A stretch of 64,000 nt of DNA from Pseudanabaena sp. FACHB-1998 (GTDB lineage: Bacteria > Cyanobacteriota > Cyanobacteriia > Pseudanabaenales > Pseudanabaenaceae): the NCBI RefSeq assembly GCF_014696355.1, contig NZ_JACJQA010000006.1, positions 62,001-126,000 of the forward strand. Direction: 5' to 3'. Under the pieces are notes generated by a model that was not told the DNA's origin, made no database searches, and saw nothing but the letters and a program-made list of their open reading frames with translations. Each line of letters opens with the position of its first letter. The stretch's first letter is position 1. Shown here in pieces: positions 8,401 to 16,962 of the stretch. Made by a program: the position numbers and the translations under genes.

Positions 8401-11400
8401 GGTAATGGAACTAGTGGATCTATCTTATTACGCGCACAAGGCGACATCAAAACTGGTACATTATCCTCATCTGTTCTATTTAACGGTAATGCAGGAAATA
8501 TATCTTTAATCACCACAGGTGGTTCGATAGATACATCCTTAGGTTTTGTATCTGCAAGCGTTGGGAATAGTGGAACTACTGGAAATGCTGGAAATATTAC
8601 CTATCAAGCCACAGGAAATATCACATCTAGTGGTATTTCTTCGATTGCAAATAACGGTAATGGAGGTCAGATATCTTTGACTGCCTCAGGCGATATCTCC
8701 ACCATCAATATCTCTTCGTTTGCAAGAAATGGTAATGGAGGTTTGATATCTTTGATTACTTCTGGAAATATCTCAACTGCTGCAATTTCATCAGATTCAG
8801 ACAATGGAAATGCAGGTGATATCATAATCAATGCAACGAATGGAAATATCTTTGCTTCAGATATTATTTCTGCACGCACTTTCTCTGCAAGTCCATTGTC
8901 CACTGCTGGATCTATTTCTCTTGATGCTCTCAATTTAATATTTAGTAGCAACTTTATTCCCACCCTTAGCTCATCTGCGATCGCAGGAACTGCGAAAGAT
9001 ATTACTTTAAAGGGCAATCTACCGCTAACTTCAAATTTGACATTTCTTACATCATCGAATACAGGCACTAGCGGCAATATCGATCTAGCCAATGCAAATA
9101 TCACAGGTAGTCAATCGCTTACGCTTAATGCTGGAACTGGTAATGTTGCTTTAGGGGCAGTTGGTACTAGTTTAGTTCCCCTTACAGTTTTGATAGTTAC
9201 TTCTGGAAATACAACTTTAAACAACGATATCTTCACCACTAACGCTCTGAACTTTAACAGTCCAGTTATTTTATTAGGGAATGCTGCATTAACCACGACT
9301 AACAGCGTGATCGCTTTTAATAACACCGTTAATGGTAATCAAGCACTTTCTCTCAACGCTGGAACTAGATCCATTTTTTTTAATGGCATTGTTGGAGGAG
9401 TTACACCCTTAGGAAGTTTGACAACCAATGCTAGCTCTACAATAACTAGTACAGGTTCTATAGAAATTAACACTATAGGTGATATTAACACAGGCAATAT
9501 TACCAATAATGGAAGAAACGTATCTCTAATTACAACAGGAACAATAGCAGGAAATATTACAGTTGGAAGAGTTCTTACTAATAGTGCTACTTTAGCTGGA
9601 GATATTCTCTTACAAGCGACAGGAAATATTACAGCCAAAGGCAATATATCTTCAATTGCCAATCTCGGAAATAGTGGAAAGATATCAGTGATATCAACAA
9701 ATGGTTCTATTGATACTAGTCTTGTGACTGTTGAGAGCAAAAGCTTTAATGGCGGAAACTCAGGCGAAATTTTATATCAAGCCACTGGTGATATCAACGC
9801 AAATATAGTTGACGCAAATGTACAGCTTGGCAGTGGCAATGGGGCAAAGGTATCTTTTATTACCACAGGTGGTTCTATTAGTACTTTTGCCGTGTCTAGT
9901 GTTAGTTTTATTGCGGGAAATTCTGGTGATATTTTCTATCAAGCTTCAGGTAATATTGCCACTGGGAATAGTGGCATCTCTACTTATAATGAAGGAACTG
10001 GTAATGGTGGAAAAATATCCCTGATATCTACTGCTGGTTCTATTGATACCCGTAATTCTTTTATTTACAATTACGGCAATACTGGAAATGCAGGAGATAC
10101 CCTATTTCAAGCCGCAGGCAATATTACAACTGGCGTTATAGTTTCCAATACACCAAAAGCTAATGGAGGCAAACTTTCTCTAATTTCAAGCGGCTCAATC
10201 AATACTAGTTTTGGCGGAATATCTACGGGTGGGTTAGATAGTGTTGATATCATCTTGCAAGCCGCAGATAGTATTACAACGGGACTTATTGAATCTAGTA
10301 ATGGAGTAGGTAATGGCGGGAATATCTCACTGCAAGCTAATAGCAACATTACTACAACGGGTGACATACGAAAAAATGTACTTAGTGGAAATGGAGGTAA
10401 AATTTCTTTTGTTACTTCAGCAGGGAATATTGACACTAGTTTAACAAGAACAGTTATTACAACTACTGACCAAGGAACTTCAGGTGAAATTAGTTATCAG
10501 GCTAATGGTAATATCACTACAGGAGAGACAATCACTAATGGAAGTAGTATTTTCTTGCAAGCTACGGGTAATATTACGGCAACTAGAAGGATTAGTTCTA
10601 TTGCGAATCCCGGTAACAGTGGCAAGATATCATTAATATCTACAGGTGGTTCCATTGATACTAGTCTGGTCACGATTGAAAGCAGAGGCTTTAATGGAGG
10701 GGATTCTGGAGAAATCTTATATCAAGCGGTAGGCAATATCACAGCTAATATAGTTGATGCAAATGTATTGCTTGGCAGTGGTAATGGAGCGAATATATCC
10801 TTTATCACTACAGGTGGTTCTATTAGTGCTTTTGCCATATCTAGCGTTAGTTCTATTAATGGAAATTCTGGAAATATCTTACTCAATGCTAGAGATAGTA
10901 TCACAACCCAAAATTTGACAGCATCTGCTACAAATGGAAATGGAGGTAACATTACACTTCAAACCACAGGTGTTGCTACTGTAACTACAGGTAATATCGA
11001 CACATCGTCTAACACTGGCAATGGTGGGAACATCGCGATCGCCGCCCCTAATGGAACTATCAATACACCTTTTCTGTTTGCCTTCACGACATCCGCCAAT
11101 CCCAACTCTAAGGCGGGATTGGTCACACTGAATACTAATAACTTAGCGCTCGGCGGTGGTATTAATGTATCCGCAGCTAGGGGTATCGATGTGTCAGCAG
11201 CTAACGGTAAGGGAAGCAATTTTGAATTTAGTGGTGATTTACTTTTACTATCAGACGTGACTATCTCCACTGCTGGCTTAGCAGGTAGTGGCAATATCAA
11301 TCTAGCCAATGCCAATATTACGGGCAATCAAACTCTCTTTCTTAATGCAGGGAATGGCAGTATTGTTTTAGGGGCGATTGGCAGTAGCACAAATGCAATC

Positions 11401-14016
11401 ACAGGAATCAGCTTTACTAATAGCGACACTACACTTAGCAAAGATATTTTTGTCAATGGCTCTTTAGATTTTAGAAATCCCGTAACCTTAACTAAGGATG
11501 TAACCATAAACAGTAGCAATATTACATTTAGAGATACGGTTAATGGAAGTCAAGCACTTAGCCTTAACGCTAGCAGTGGAAACATTATTTTCAATAGCTC
11601 GGTGGGAGCGATATCAGCTTTGGGAAGCATCACCGCCAATAGTTCGGGAATTACCAGATTTAATGGCACAGTAAATGCTGCAAGTCTGACAACTGATGCG
11701 GTTGGAACCACCGAACTAAATGCCAACGTTACCACTTCAGGCGCTCAAATCTATAATGATGCCGTAAATCTCACCAATGCAATTCAGTTAACTACAGCTA
11801 ATAATGCGATCGCCTTCAATGCGCCCCTAAACGGTGCATTTGACCTTGTCTTAAATACTAATGGCAATTTCATTTTTGCCAGTGGAGCGATCGGCAACAC
11901 GACTCCCTTAGCAAGTCTGGCGATCGCCCCAACCAGCACCCTCACTTCCAGTAACGGAATTAACATCATTACCAACGGCAATATTTTTACAGGGGCGATC
12001 GGCAATGCAGGTAAACCGATATCCCTAACTAGTAATGTAGGCGCAATTACCATTTTTAAAAGCATTACCACCGCAAATCTCACTGGACAAGGAGGAAACA
12101 TTGCCCTAAACGCAAATGGTAACTTGACTACAGCCGATATTGACTCTAGCAGTAAGAGTAATCAGGGAGGGTCAGTATTTCTGACTAGTCAAACTGGCGT
12201 AATATCCACAGGCAATATTAATTCTTCAGGGAAAGTCGGTGGGGAGATATTCTTTAATGCATCCACTGCAATTAATGCAGGCGTAATTAACTCTAGTGGA
12301 ACTGACAAAGCAGGAGATGTTACTCTTGATCCTTCGGGTGATGTGGTTGTCCAGTCCATTGATGCCTCTAGTTTTCTCCAAGGCGGTAACGTGACGCTAG
12401 TAAGTACAGGCGGTAATCTGAGGATAACGAATTCTATTTTGAGCAGTCTTATAGCTTCTTGCACTGGCTCCAGCATCTGTACTAGTGGCGGCACAGGTGG
12501 TAGTATCTCCCTCCAAACTGGAGGATTAAATCCCTTTATTGTTGGCGATCCTCGTCTGAATGGTTCCTTTCGTATTTTAACTACAGGACTTTCCACCATT
12601 GACTTAAATACGAGTATTCCTGCGGTATTTGGCAAAATATTTATCGAGGGAGGGATTTCTATCGCCCCCGGGACTCTGCCAGCGATTACCACAACGACCT
12701 TTGATCCCCCACCTACTTCTCCGCCAATCATTAATAATGATCCCAAAGACGAAACTCCCATCGGCGCTAGCGATATATACAAAAAAGAGGTCGATCGCTA
12801 CTTATCAGAAGGTAATCTGGAAAAAGCTTTTGAGGCAATCGAGAATGCTTATAACTCAGAGCTACAAGCCTATTCAGGCAATAAACTTGATTTCACGGGA
12901 TTAACCCTTGAAAAAGCTCAGGACGAACTTCAAATAGTTGCCGAGCGGACTGGCGATGTGGCTTCGCTTATTTATCCCATTTTGCTAGACAATCGGATTG
13001 AAATCTTAGTCATTCCTCCCAAGGGAACTGGGAAACCATTCCGTCGTTTTTCTACAACCGCAAATCAAGCGACTGTAGAAGCATTGATTACAGATTATCG
13101 TAATAATTTGCGAGATGTTGGCTCCAATGACTATTTAGAACAATCGCAAAAGCTCTATGACCTGATCATTCGCCCCATCGATAGTCAATTGACGGCGATG
13201 AAAATTAAGACCTTGGTATTTGTGATGGATAGTGGCTTGCGAGTTTCACCACCTGCGGCTTTGCATGACGGCAAACAATTTCTGATCGAACGCTACGCAC
13301 TTGCTAATCTACCGACCATGCGTGCTGCTCGTATTGAAGAACGCGATCGCAAAGCAATTCGCGTATTAGCCATGGGATTAACGGAATCTAGAGAGGAATT
13401 TGGTGCTTTACCTTCGGTCGATATTGAAATCAAAACCATTGCTTCTAATGTATTGAGTGGAACTTCATTTTTAAATAAAGACTTTACTGTCAGTAACCTA
13501 CAAAACCAGAGAACACAAGGCATCTATAATATATTGCATTTAGGAACTCATGCTAAATTTGTCAGCGAAACTAATCAAGATTCCTTTATTCAGTTTTGGG
13601 ATAGTCGTCTTAAGTTAAGTCAAATTCCTAATTTGCGATTCGATAATCCCGTAATTGATATGTTGACTTTGAGTGCTTGTCAAACCGCAGTGGGAAATAA
13701 CTTAGGCATTAGCGGCTTAGCTGTAGAATCTGGGGCAAAAAGTGTGTTGGCTTCCCTATGGGAAGTTTCTGATGCTGGGACGGCTCCCTTGATGATTAGT
13801 TTTTATAAAGCTTTTCCTGAAGCAGTCAATAAAGCTCAGGCTATACAAAAAGCTCAAATAAGTTTGCTGAATGGTACAGTCAAGATTCAAAGTAATCAAA
13901 TAGTAGGTATTGAAGGCTTTCCGACTATTCCTTTGCCTTTAGAATTGGGTTCTTCTATCAACCTTAGTCATCCCTTTTATTGGTCTTCATTCATTCTTGT
14001 GGGTAATTGGCTATAG
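5479..14016 (+). CDS. Giant two-partner-secretion exoprotein with C-terminal CHAT protease domain
   Basis: A predicted secreted or surface protein of 2845 aa. A signal peptide ends at A42 (PSAAKA-QIQVDG). Residues about 43-290 are a filamentous-haemagglutinin-type TPS secretion domain with the N134-P-N-G motif, normally recognised by an outer-membrane TpsB pore. Residues about 290-2480 are a long beta-helical array rich in G-N-I-[ST]-T and NGG repeats. A Pro-rich linker, a short TPR-like helical segment (SEGNLEKAFEAIENAY) and a CHAT domain (about 2560-2845) follow. The CHAT domain carries the caspase-type dyad H2691 (HLGTHAKF) and C2734 (LSACQTAVG). It is a paralogue of the gene at 16963. No tpsB gene is nearby. 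The array contains an internal duplication 945 bp apart. Substrate and target are unknown. Confidence 0.88.
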   Translation: MIPLKSSRNSLISSAWLKAQRFGALSIITLTAIALFPSAAKAQIQVDGTTATEVKGNIISPTGTGTANGGNLYNSFDKFNVPSSGVIFNTGTSSVDGTKVNNIINRVTGETPSSILGTIQSRSAFPNANLFLLNPNGVVFGTNARLDIGGSFHVTTGTGLGFDNNQQFSVDKNSLNFPSGDVQNIQFAIAQPAAIINQGNLSVDAGKSISFTAGSIVNTGVLTAPSGNVALTAVAGGSLVDLRSPDTVLGLSVLKNAIPTNWNGTISSLPKLAELLTGQVAQANQVVVKPDGSIALVASPSASDLVVKDGMAIASGKIDVSSNIAKGGNVGIFGNQVGLVNSLINASGNTGGTVLIGGDFQGKGVVPNALQTYVNSSSQIFANGLLTGDGGKVIIWADRATQFYGAITARGGDISGNGGFVEVSGKQNLVFDGNVDVRAANGKIGTLLLDPTDITISTSVNTPTLTLGGVFSDAVTTPSNLNIATLQAQLGLSNVTVSTASGLGGLGNITINSPLTLFSTNTLTLQADNDINLNAAIAIPGSTNLIFNAGRDFNGVAPTISVRDITITAATGNITSGIIRSDITSDPNRNAGNITLSAPNGNITTGDLTARVNLIVVGDAGNGGAIAVTSRGDISTGNLQSSSNASSGNSGNGENITLVSNSGNISTGFFISSANGNGNAGNISINGLNLAIDGNIDLSAVSGRAGDLTLTGNLDLTTNKTLSTSGGISGNIDLSNANITGNQSLTINAGSGNVTLGAVGNSTTSFGDLSIASNGATTFNNPVFANTIISTSTSGNTIINRNLTATGVQGNGIRLRNLTINGNISLTGDEINLLGNGTGTGNLVLSPFSIGQAIAISGANDTGNTTLDITTTDLSALSGVTLGSLTIGNPLGTGAITLAGNTTFNQSTTIQSPAGLGTINTSGFNLTNTGGSITLLANQNVTTRNITAAGNAIAITSNLGAIDTSLGQIVTTVLGNGTSGSILLRAQGDIKTGTLSSSVLFNGNAGNISLITTGGSIDTSLGFVSASVGNSGTTGNAGNITYQATGNITSSGISSIANNGNGGQISLTASGDISTINISSFARNGNGGLISLITSGNISTAAISSDSDNGNAGDIIINATNGNIFASDIISARTFSASPLSTAGSISLDALNLIFSSNFIPTLSSSAIAGTAKDITLKGNLPLTSNLTFLTSSNTGTSGNIDLANANITGSQSLTLNAGTGNVALGAVGTSLVPLTVLIVTSGNTTLNNDIFTTNALNFNSPVILLGNAALTTTNSVIAFNNTVNGNQALSLNAGTRSIFFNGIVGGVTPLGSLTTNASSTITSTGSIEINTIGDINTGNITNNGRNVSLITTGTIAGNITVGRVLTNSATLAGDILLQATGNITAKGNISSIANLGNSGKISVISTNGSIDTSLVTVESKSFNGGNSGEILYQATGDINANIVDANVQLGSGNGAKVSFITTGGSISTFAVSSVSFIAGNSGDIFYQASGNIATGNSGISTYNEGTGNGGKISLISTAGSIDTRNSFIYNYGNTGNAGDTLFQAAGNITTGVIVSNTPKANGGKLSLISSGSINTSFGGISTGGLDSVDIILQAADSITTGLIESSNGVGNGGNISLQANSNITTTGDIRKNVLSGNGGKISFVTSAGNIDTSLTRTVITTTDQGTSGEISYQANGNITTGETITNGSSIFLQATGNITATRRISSIANPGNSGKISLISTGGSIDTSLVTIESRGFNGGDSGEILYQAVGNITANIVDANVLLGSGNGANISFITTGGSISAFAISSVSSINGNSGNILLNARDSITTQNLTASATNGNGGNITLQTTGVATVTTGNIDTSSNTGNGGNIAIAAPNGTINTPFLFAFTTSANPNSKAGLVTLNTNNLALGGGINVSAARGIDVSAANGKGSNFEFSGDLLLLSDVTISTAGLAGSGNINLANANITGNQTLFLNAGNGSIVLGAIGSSTNAITGISFTNSDTTLSKDIFVNGSLDFRNPVTLTKDVTINSSNITFRDTVNGSQALSLNASSGNIIFNSSVGAISALGSITANSSGITRFNGTVNAASLTTDAVGTTELNANVTTSGAQIYNDAVNLTNAIQLTTANNAIAFNAPLNGAFDLVLNTNGNFIFASGAIGNTTPLASLAIAPTSTLTSSNGINIITNGNIFTGAIGNAGKPISLTSNVGAITIFKSITTANLTGQGGNIALNANGNLTTADIDSSSKSNQGGSVFLTSQTGVISTGNINSSGKVGGEIFFNASTAINAGVINSSGTDKAGDVTLDPSGDVVVQSIDASSFLQGGNVTLVSTGGNLRITNSILSSLIASCTGSSICTSGGTGGSISLQTGGLNPFIVGDPRLNGSFRILTTGLSTIDLNTSIPAVFGKIFIEGGISIAPGTLPAITTTTFDPPPTSPPIINNDPKDETPIGASDIYKKEVDRYLSEGNLEKAFEAIENAYNSELQAYSGNKLDFTGLTLEKAQDELQIVAERTGDVASLIYPILLDNRIEILVIPPKGTGKPFRRFSTTANQATVEALITDYRNNLRDVGSNDYLEQSQKLYDLIIRPIDSQLTAMKIKTLVFVMDSGLRVSPPAALHDGKQFLIERYALANLPTMRAARIEERDRKAIRVLAMGLTESREEFGALPSVDIEIKTIASNVLSGTSFLNKDFTVSNLQNQRTQGIYNILHLGTHAKFVSETNQDSFIQFWDSRLKLSQIPNLRFDNPVIDMLTLSACQTAVGNNLGISGLAVESGAKSVLASLWEVSDAGTAPLMISFYKAFPEAVNKAQAIQKAQISLLNGTVKIQSNQIVGIEGFPTIPLPLELGSSINLSHPFYWSSFILVGNWL
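9612..9937 (+). repeat. Internal in-frame duplication, copy 1 (second at about 10557-10882)
   Basis: The stretch encoding LQATGNITAKGNISSIAN through SVSFIAGNSGDI recurs 945 bp downstream (315 codons) with high nucleotide similarity, including the string GGTTCTATTAGT. It is the clearest long repeat among the many short degenerate beta-helix rungs in the exoprotein. Confidence 0.75.
10557..10882 (+). repeat. Internal in-frame duplication, copy 2
   Basis: Partner of the block at 9612-9937. It encodes LQATGNITATRRISSIAN through SVSSINGNSGNI. The phase is kept, so the array length changes without loss of frame. Confidence 0.75.
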
Positions 14017-14065
14017 ATTCCCAAGTAGAGATGGATCGCTCAACATTGCCGAACAAACGAACCAT

Positions 14066-14114
14066 AATAAAAGTTTTGAAAGCGTTGCAAAGCAACGCTT
14101 TCAAAACTTTTATT
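14066..14114. terminator. Bidirectional terminator between convergent genes
   Basis: Perfect 22-bp arms (14066-14087 and 14093-14114) with a CAAAG loop lie between the first TPS-CHAT gene and the opposing FecR/TPR gene. The right flank GGTTTGGGTTTGAGCGCAAA is also found, inverted, beside the hairpin at 61995-62045, so this is a repeated element as well. Confidence 0.65.
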
Positions 14115-14211
14115 GGTTTGGGTTTGAGCGCAAACTACTTGATTAGCGGACAAATCTCCCCAAAAAGCACCTTGATGTGTAAGTTCTTCAGACGCGGTAA
14201 CTTTAAAATAC

Positions 14212-15291
14212 TTACGAATCCAAAACCTTGCTAATCCACTCACCCACCTGCTGAATCTTAGCGTTATCTTTTAAACTTGTATAATTAGCCAGAGCAAGCT
14301 CTAAATATTTCTTTGCCTCCTCCTTGTTTCCATTCACCACAAATACCTTCGCCAAACCAATCTCCGCCTCCGCTACAACCTCTGGATTTTGTGCCGACTT
14401 CGCCAAATCTAACGCCCTACGATAATGTAACTCCGCTATTTCCCGCAACCCAATCTGCAAATAGGAATTACCCAACATTTGTTCCACGATCGCCACCGAC
14501 TGCCCCGACTGACTTGCCTTTTCTAACACTGCGATCGCCTGTTCCGCCAATCCATAGTCATTGTAAATATCCGCCAAGGCGATCGCCTTCGCAATCTCGG
14601 GCAACCCTTGATTTTTTTCAATCACCGCAATACTATTACTTACCTCTTTCCTACTCTTCTCGGACAAAACCTTAAACCGTAATCGAAATTCAGAGTTATT
14701 AACTCCCACAGACTTAACCAGAAGATTATAAATAGTATCCGCTTCTAAAGGCTGATCACCGACATAGCTAACCTTAGGACAATTCACTTGGCGATCGAGC
14801 AAATTTGGCTTTTGGCGTGTTCCCACCTGTACCTGATATCCTGTCGTTCCACTCCTAGGCTGCCAGCGAATTACTTGCTTGGCATCAAGTAAATTCACCG
14901 TATAAAAACGCAAACCGAGATACTTCAAAAAGTCATCCTCACTGCGTGTATTAGAAGGATCGCGATCGCCTCTAGTAACGCTAGCTATCCTGACAGATTG
15001 TGGACAGATTTGAGGTAATCCTGAAAAAGTACCCGACCCCACTGTTCGCACTTGACCATCGGTACACATAATTTCTAATACAGAACCAATTTCAGGCTTG
15101 ATTAAATCCCCCTGTTTAATCACCATCCCAAACCTTGCTCGCTGGCTTGCTCCATCCCGAACCACGATCGCATTAGGAGTCAAGGAAGTAATGCGCGCAT
15201 TGGCAAATGTAATTTCAGGAAAACTGATTGCTGTAAGCGTACTCACGCTACAAAATAATATCCCTTGCCAAATCTTAATTCTTCCTTGCAT
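14212..15291 (-). CDS. Exported FecR-like and TPR-repeat protein
   Basis: 359 aa. An N-terminal hydrophobic segment (residues about 8-30) looks like a signal peptide. Residues about 35-110 resemble a FecR/SH3-like beta domain (IVVRDG ... VIKQGDLIKPEIGSVLEI). A middle beta-rich part contains TVNLLDAKQVIRWQP, like the fibronectin-type segments of related proteins. The C-terminal half is helical TPR repeats (ALADIYNDYGLAEQAIAVLEKA, then AELHYRRALDLA). Its start codon lies 2 bp after the stop of the upstream TPR membrane gene, so the two form an operon. Similar exported FecR/TPR proteins accompany CHAT-type genes in cyanobacteria. A periplasmic scaffold for the neighbouring exoproteins is inferred, not shown. 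Confidence 0.7.
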   Translation of the reverse strand: MQGRIKIWQGILFCSVSTLTAISFPEITFANARITSLTPNAIVVRDGASQRARFGMVIKQGDLIKPEIGSVLEIMCTDGQVRTVGSGTFSGLPQICPQSVRIASVTRGDRDPSNTRSEDDFLKYLGLRFYTVNLLDAKQVIRWQPRSGTTGYQVQVGTRQKPNLLDRQVNCPKVSYVGDQPLEADTIYNLLVKSVGVNNSEFRLRFKVLSEKSRKEVSNSIAVIEKNQGLPEIAKAIALADIYNDYGLAEQAIAVLEKASQSGQSVAIVEQMLGNSYLQIGLREIAELHYRRALDLAKSAQNPEVVAEAEIGLAKVFVVNGNKEEAKKYLELALANYTSLKDNAKIQQVGEWISKVLDS

Positions 15292-15293
15292 GG

Positions 15294-16616
15294 CTATTTC
15301 TCCTTACCTTTGTTTCGATTAATATTATCACCAGAAAACATCTCACTCAAACGCTTATTCGCTAATCCTTGCCAATTATCATCTTCAGGCTTGGCAAGAT
15401 CGCTAGGAGTTAAGTTACTGGCACATTTTGTCCAATGCCCTATTAGCTGAGTCTTATCTTTTGAGGATTTTGCCTCTAAAACCTGAGCCAACAAGCAAAA
15501 AGCCGCACTGCGATCGGGGTTTACTTTAATTGCTAATCGCAGTTTATCTTCGGCCTCATCGTAACGCTCTTGCATAAATCTTGCCCAACCAAGATTCTTC
15601 AACAGGCTGTAATAATCATCTCTCCCTTCAGCACTGCTTTGTAAGTTAAATTTATTAGAACTTTCAATACCTTGACTTAAAAAATGTATAGACGTTGCGT
15701 ATTCTTTTTTTATCAGATATAAACGCCCTAAATTATTCAGAGCTTTTACATAGGTAATCGGACGATCAAACCTTTGGGGATCGCTCTGTACAGCTACTTC
15801 ATACTGAGCCTTCGCCTTGTCCAAATCATTTATTTCTTCGTACAACCAACCGAGATTGTAATAAGCTTCTCCATAGTTAGGACGCATAGCGATCGCCCTC
15901 TCAAAATCTGCTTTGGCACTTTCTATCCGCTTCTGGTCAAAATTATCCAATCCACTCTGATTGACCCGATATGCCCAAGATGGTAATGCAGAATTAATTC
16001 CCAACAAAGAAATCATTAACAGCCAAGACAAACCACAGCTAGTTTCCTGCCAAAACTCCTTAGGTATATGCAACTGAATGAGAATTCTTTCATAGGATTT
16101 ATGTCCCACTTGGGTCAGCGCACCACCACCCGCCATTAATGTCAAAACACTCTGTCCTATCACATACAAAGTATTCTCCGAATTAGCCCCCCCACTTAAT
16201 ATCCTTGAAGATGTATCGACAACTAGGCTCAGTGAAATTGTCAAAGCCGCGATCGTCAAACCATTCCATAGCCAGTCCCAGTTATCCCACCTTGAAGAAA
16301 AATACCACCACCAATTTGACTCAGGTGGATTAATCAGCGATCGTAATGTTCCATAATTAGAAGCTTGCAGAATGGTGTTTTTTTGCTTTTCTAGTTCCTT
16401 ATCTAAACTTTCTATCTCTTTTAATTCATTAATTGTTAACTTAGAAGGCTCAGAAAGTACGCTCTGTAGAGAATCACGCTTCATTAATGCATCAATGGCA
16501 AGATCGGGCAATAGTTCTTTATTACTAGATTTCAAGTCCTCAAGGGCTGTACGATAATCCGACAAATATTGAGAAATCGATTTATCCTCTGACATAGATA
16601 TATCCAAAATTAGCAA
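15294..16616 (-). CDS. TPR-repeat membrane protein
   Basis: 440 aa. The N-terminal 100 residues are charged and helical (cytoplasmic). Two or three membrane segments follow (WLWNGLTIAALTISLSLVV; TLYVIGQSVLTLMAGGGAL; CGLSWLLMISLLGINSAL, between about 112 and 215). The C-terminal half is TPR repeats, for example DFERAIAMRPNYGEAYYNLG and AKAQYEVAVQSDPQRF. It is the first gene of a two-gene operon with the FecR/TPR gene, lies between the two giant exoprotein genes and is divergent from the second. No catalytic motif is visible. It may organise the secretion or sensing side of the locus, but this rests only on position. Confidence 0.7.
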   Translation of the reverse strand: MLILDISMSEDKSISQYLSDYRTALEDLKSSNKELLPDLAIDALMKRDSLQSVLSEPSKLTINELKEIESLDKELEKQKNTILQASNYGTLRSLINPPESNWWWYFSSRWDNWDWLWNGLTIAALTISLSLVVDTSSRILSGGANSENTLYVIGQSVLTLMAGGGALTQVGHKSYERILIQLHIPKEFWQETSCGLSWLLMISLLGINSALPSWAYRVNQSGLDNFDQKRIESAKADFERAIAMRPNYGEAYYNLGWLYEEINDLDKAKAQYEVAVQSDPQRFDRPITYVKALNNLGRLYLIKKEYATSIHFLSQGIESSNKFNLQSSAEGRDDYYSLLKNLGWARFMQERYDEAEDKLRLAIKVNPDRSAAFCLLAQVLEAKSSKDKTQLIGHWTKCASNLTPSDLAKPEDDNWQGLANKRLSEMFSGDNINRNKGKEK

Positions 16617-16962
16617 GCCATTTCAAGCGATTATCATAAACTAAAATGCGAGAAAAAGGGATAAGTTAATAGTACTTTTCAGTGCTACTCCCTTCCCATC
16701 CAAAGACTAGTGTGCGGAACTACTTAACTGTCCAGTGCCAAACTTTAATAACTAAGTTTTTTGTAAGACAATTATGATTAATTTAGATTACTATGATTGT
16801 TAGCATTAGATATTTTTAGCAATAGTCATCAGCATTAGGACAAATCGTAAAATCAAGAAGCTGGTGGCAGTACTTCGCACTGTCATCCATACTCTTATGG
16901 TTTCCTACCAAGACTGGTTATCGCTATACTAATCCGAACATATTATTTCACAGTCATCCAAT
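16617..16962. other. Divergent promoter region of the TPR operon and the second TPS-CHAT gene
   Basis: 346 bp between divergent genes, so both promoters should be here. A TATACT hexamer at 16925-16930 lies about 33 bp before the rightward start and could be a -10 box; no good -35 is seen. The stretch TGGCAGTACTTCGCACTGTCA near 16864-16884 forms a weak palindrome. No gene is evident. Confidence 0.45.

Noticed and set aside
14017-14211. Possible small RNA gene between the convergent genes
   Set aside because: The only structure is the 22-bp-arm hairpin, fully explained as a shared terminator; no promoter is visible.
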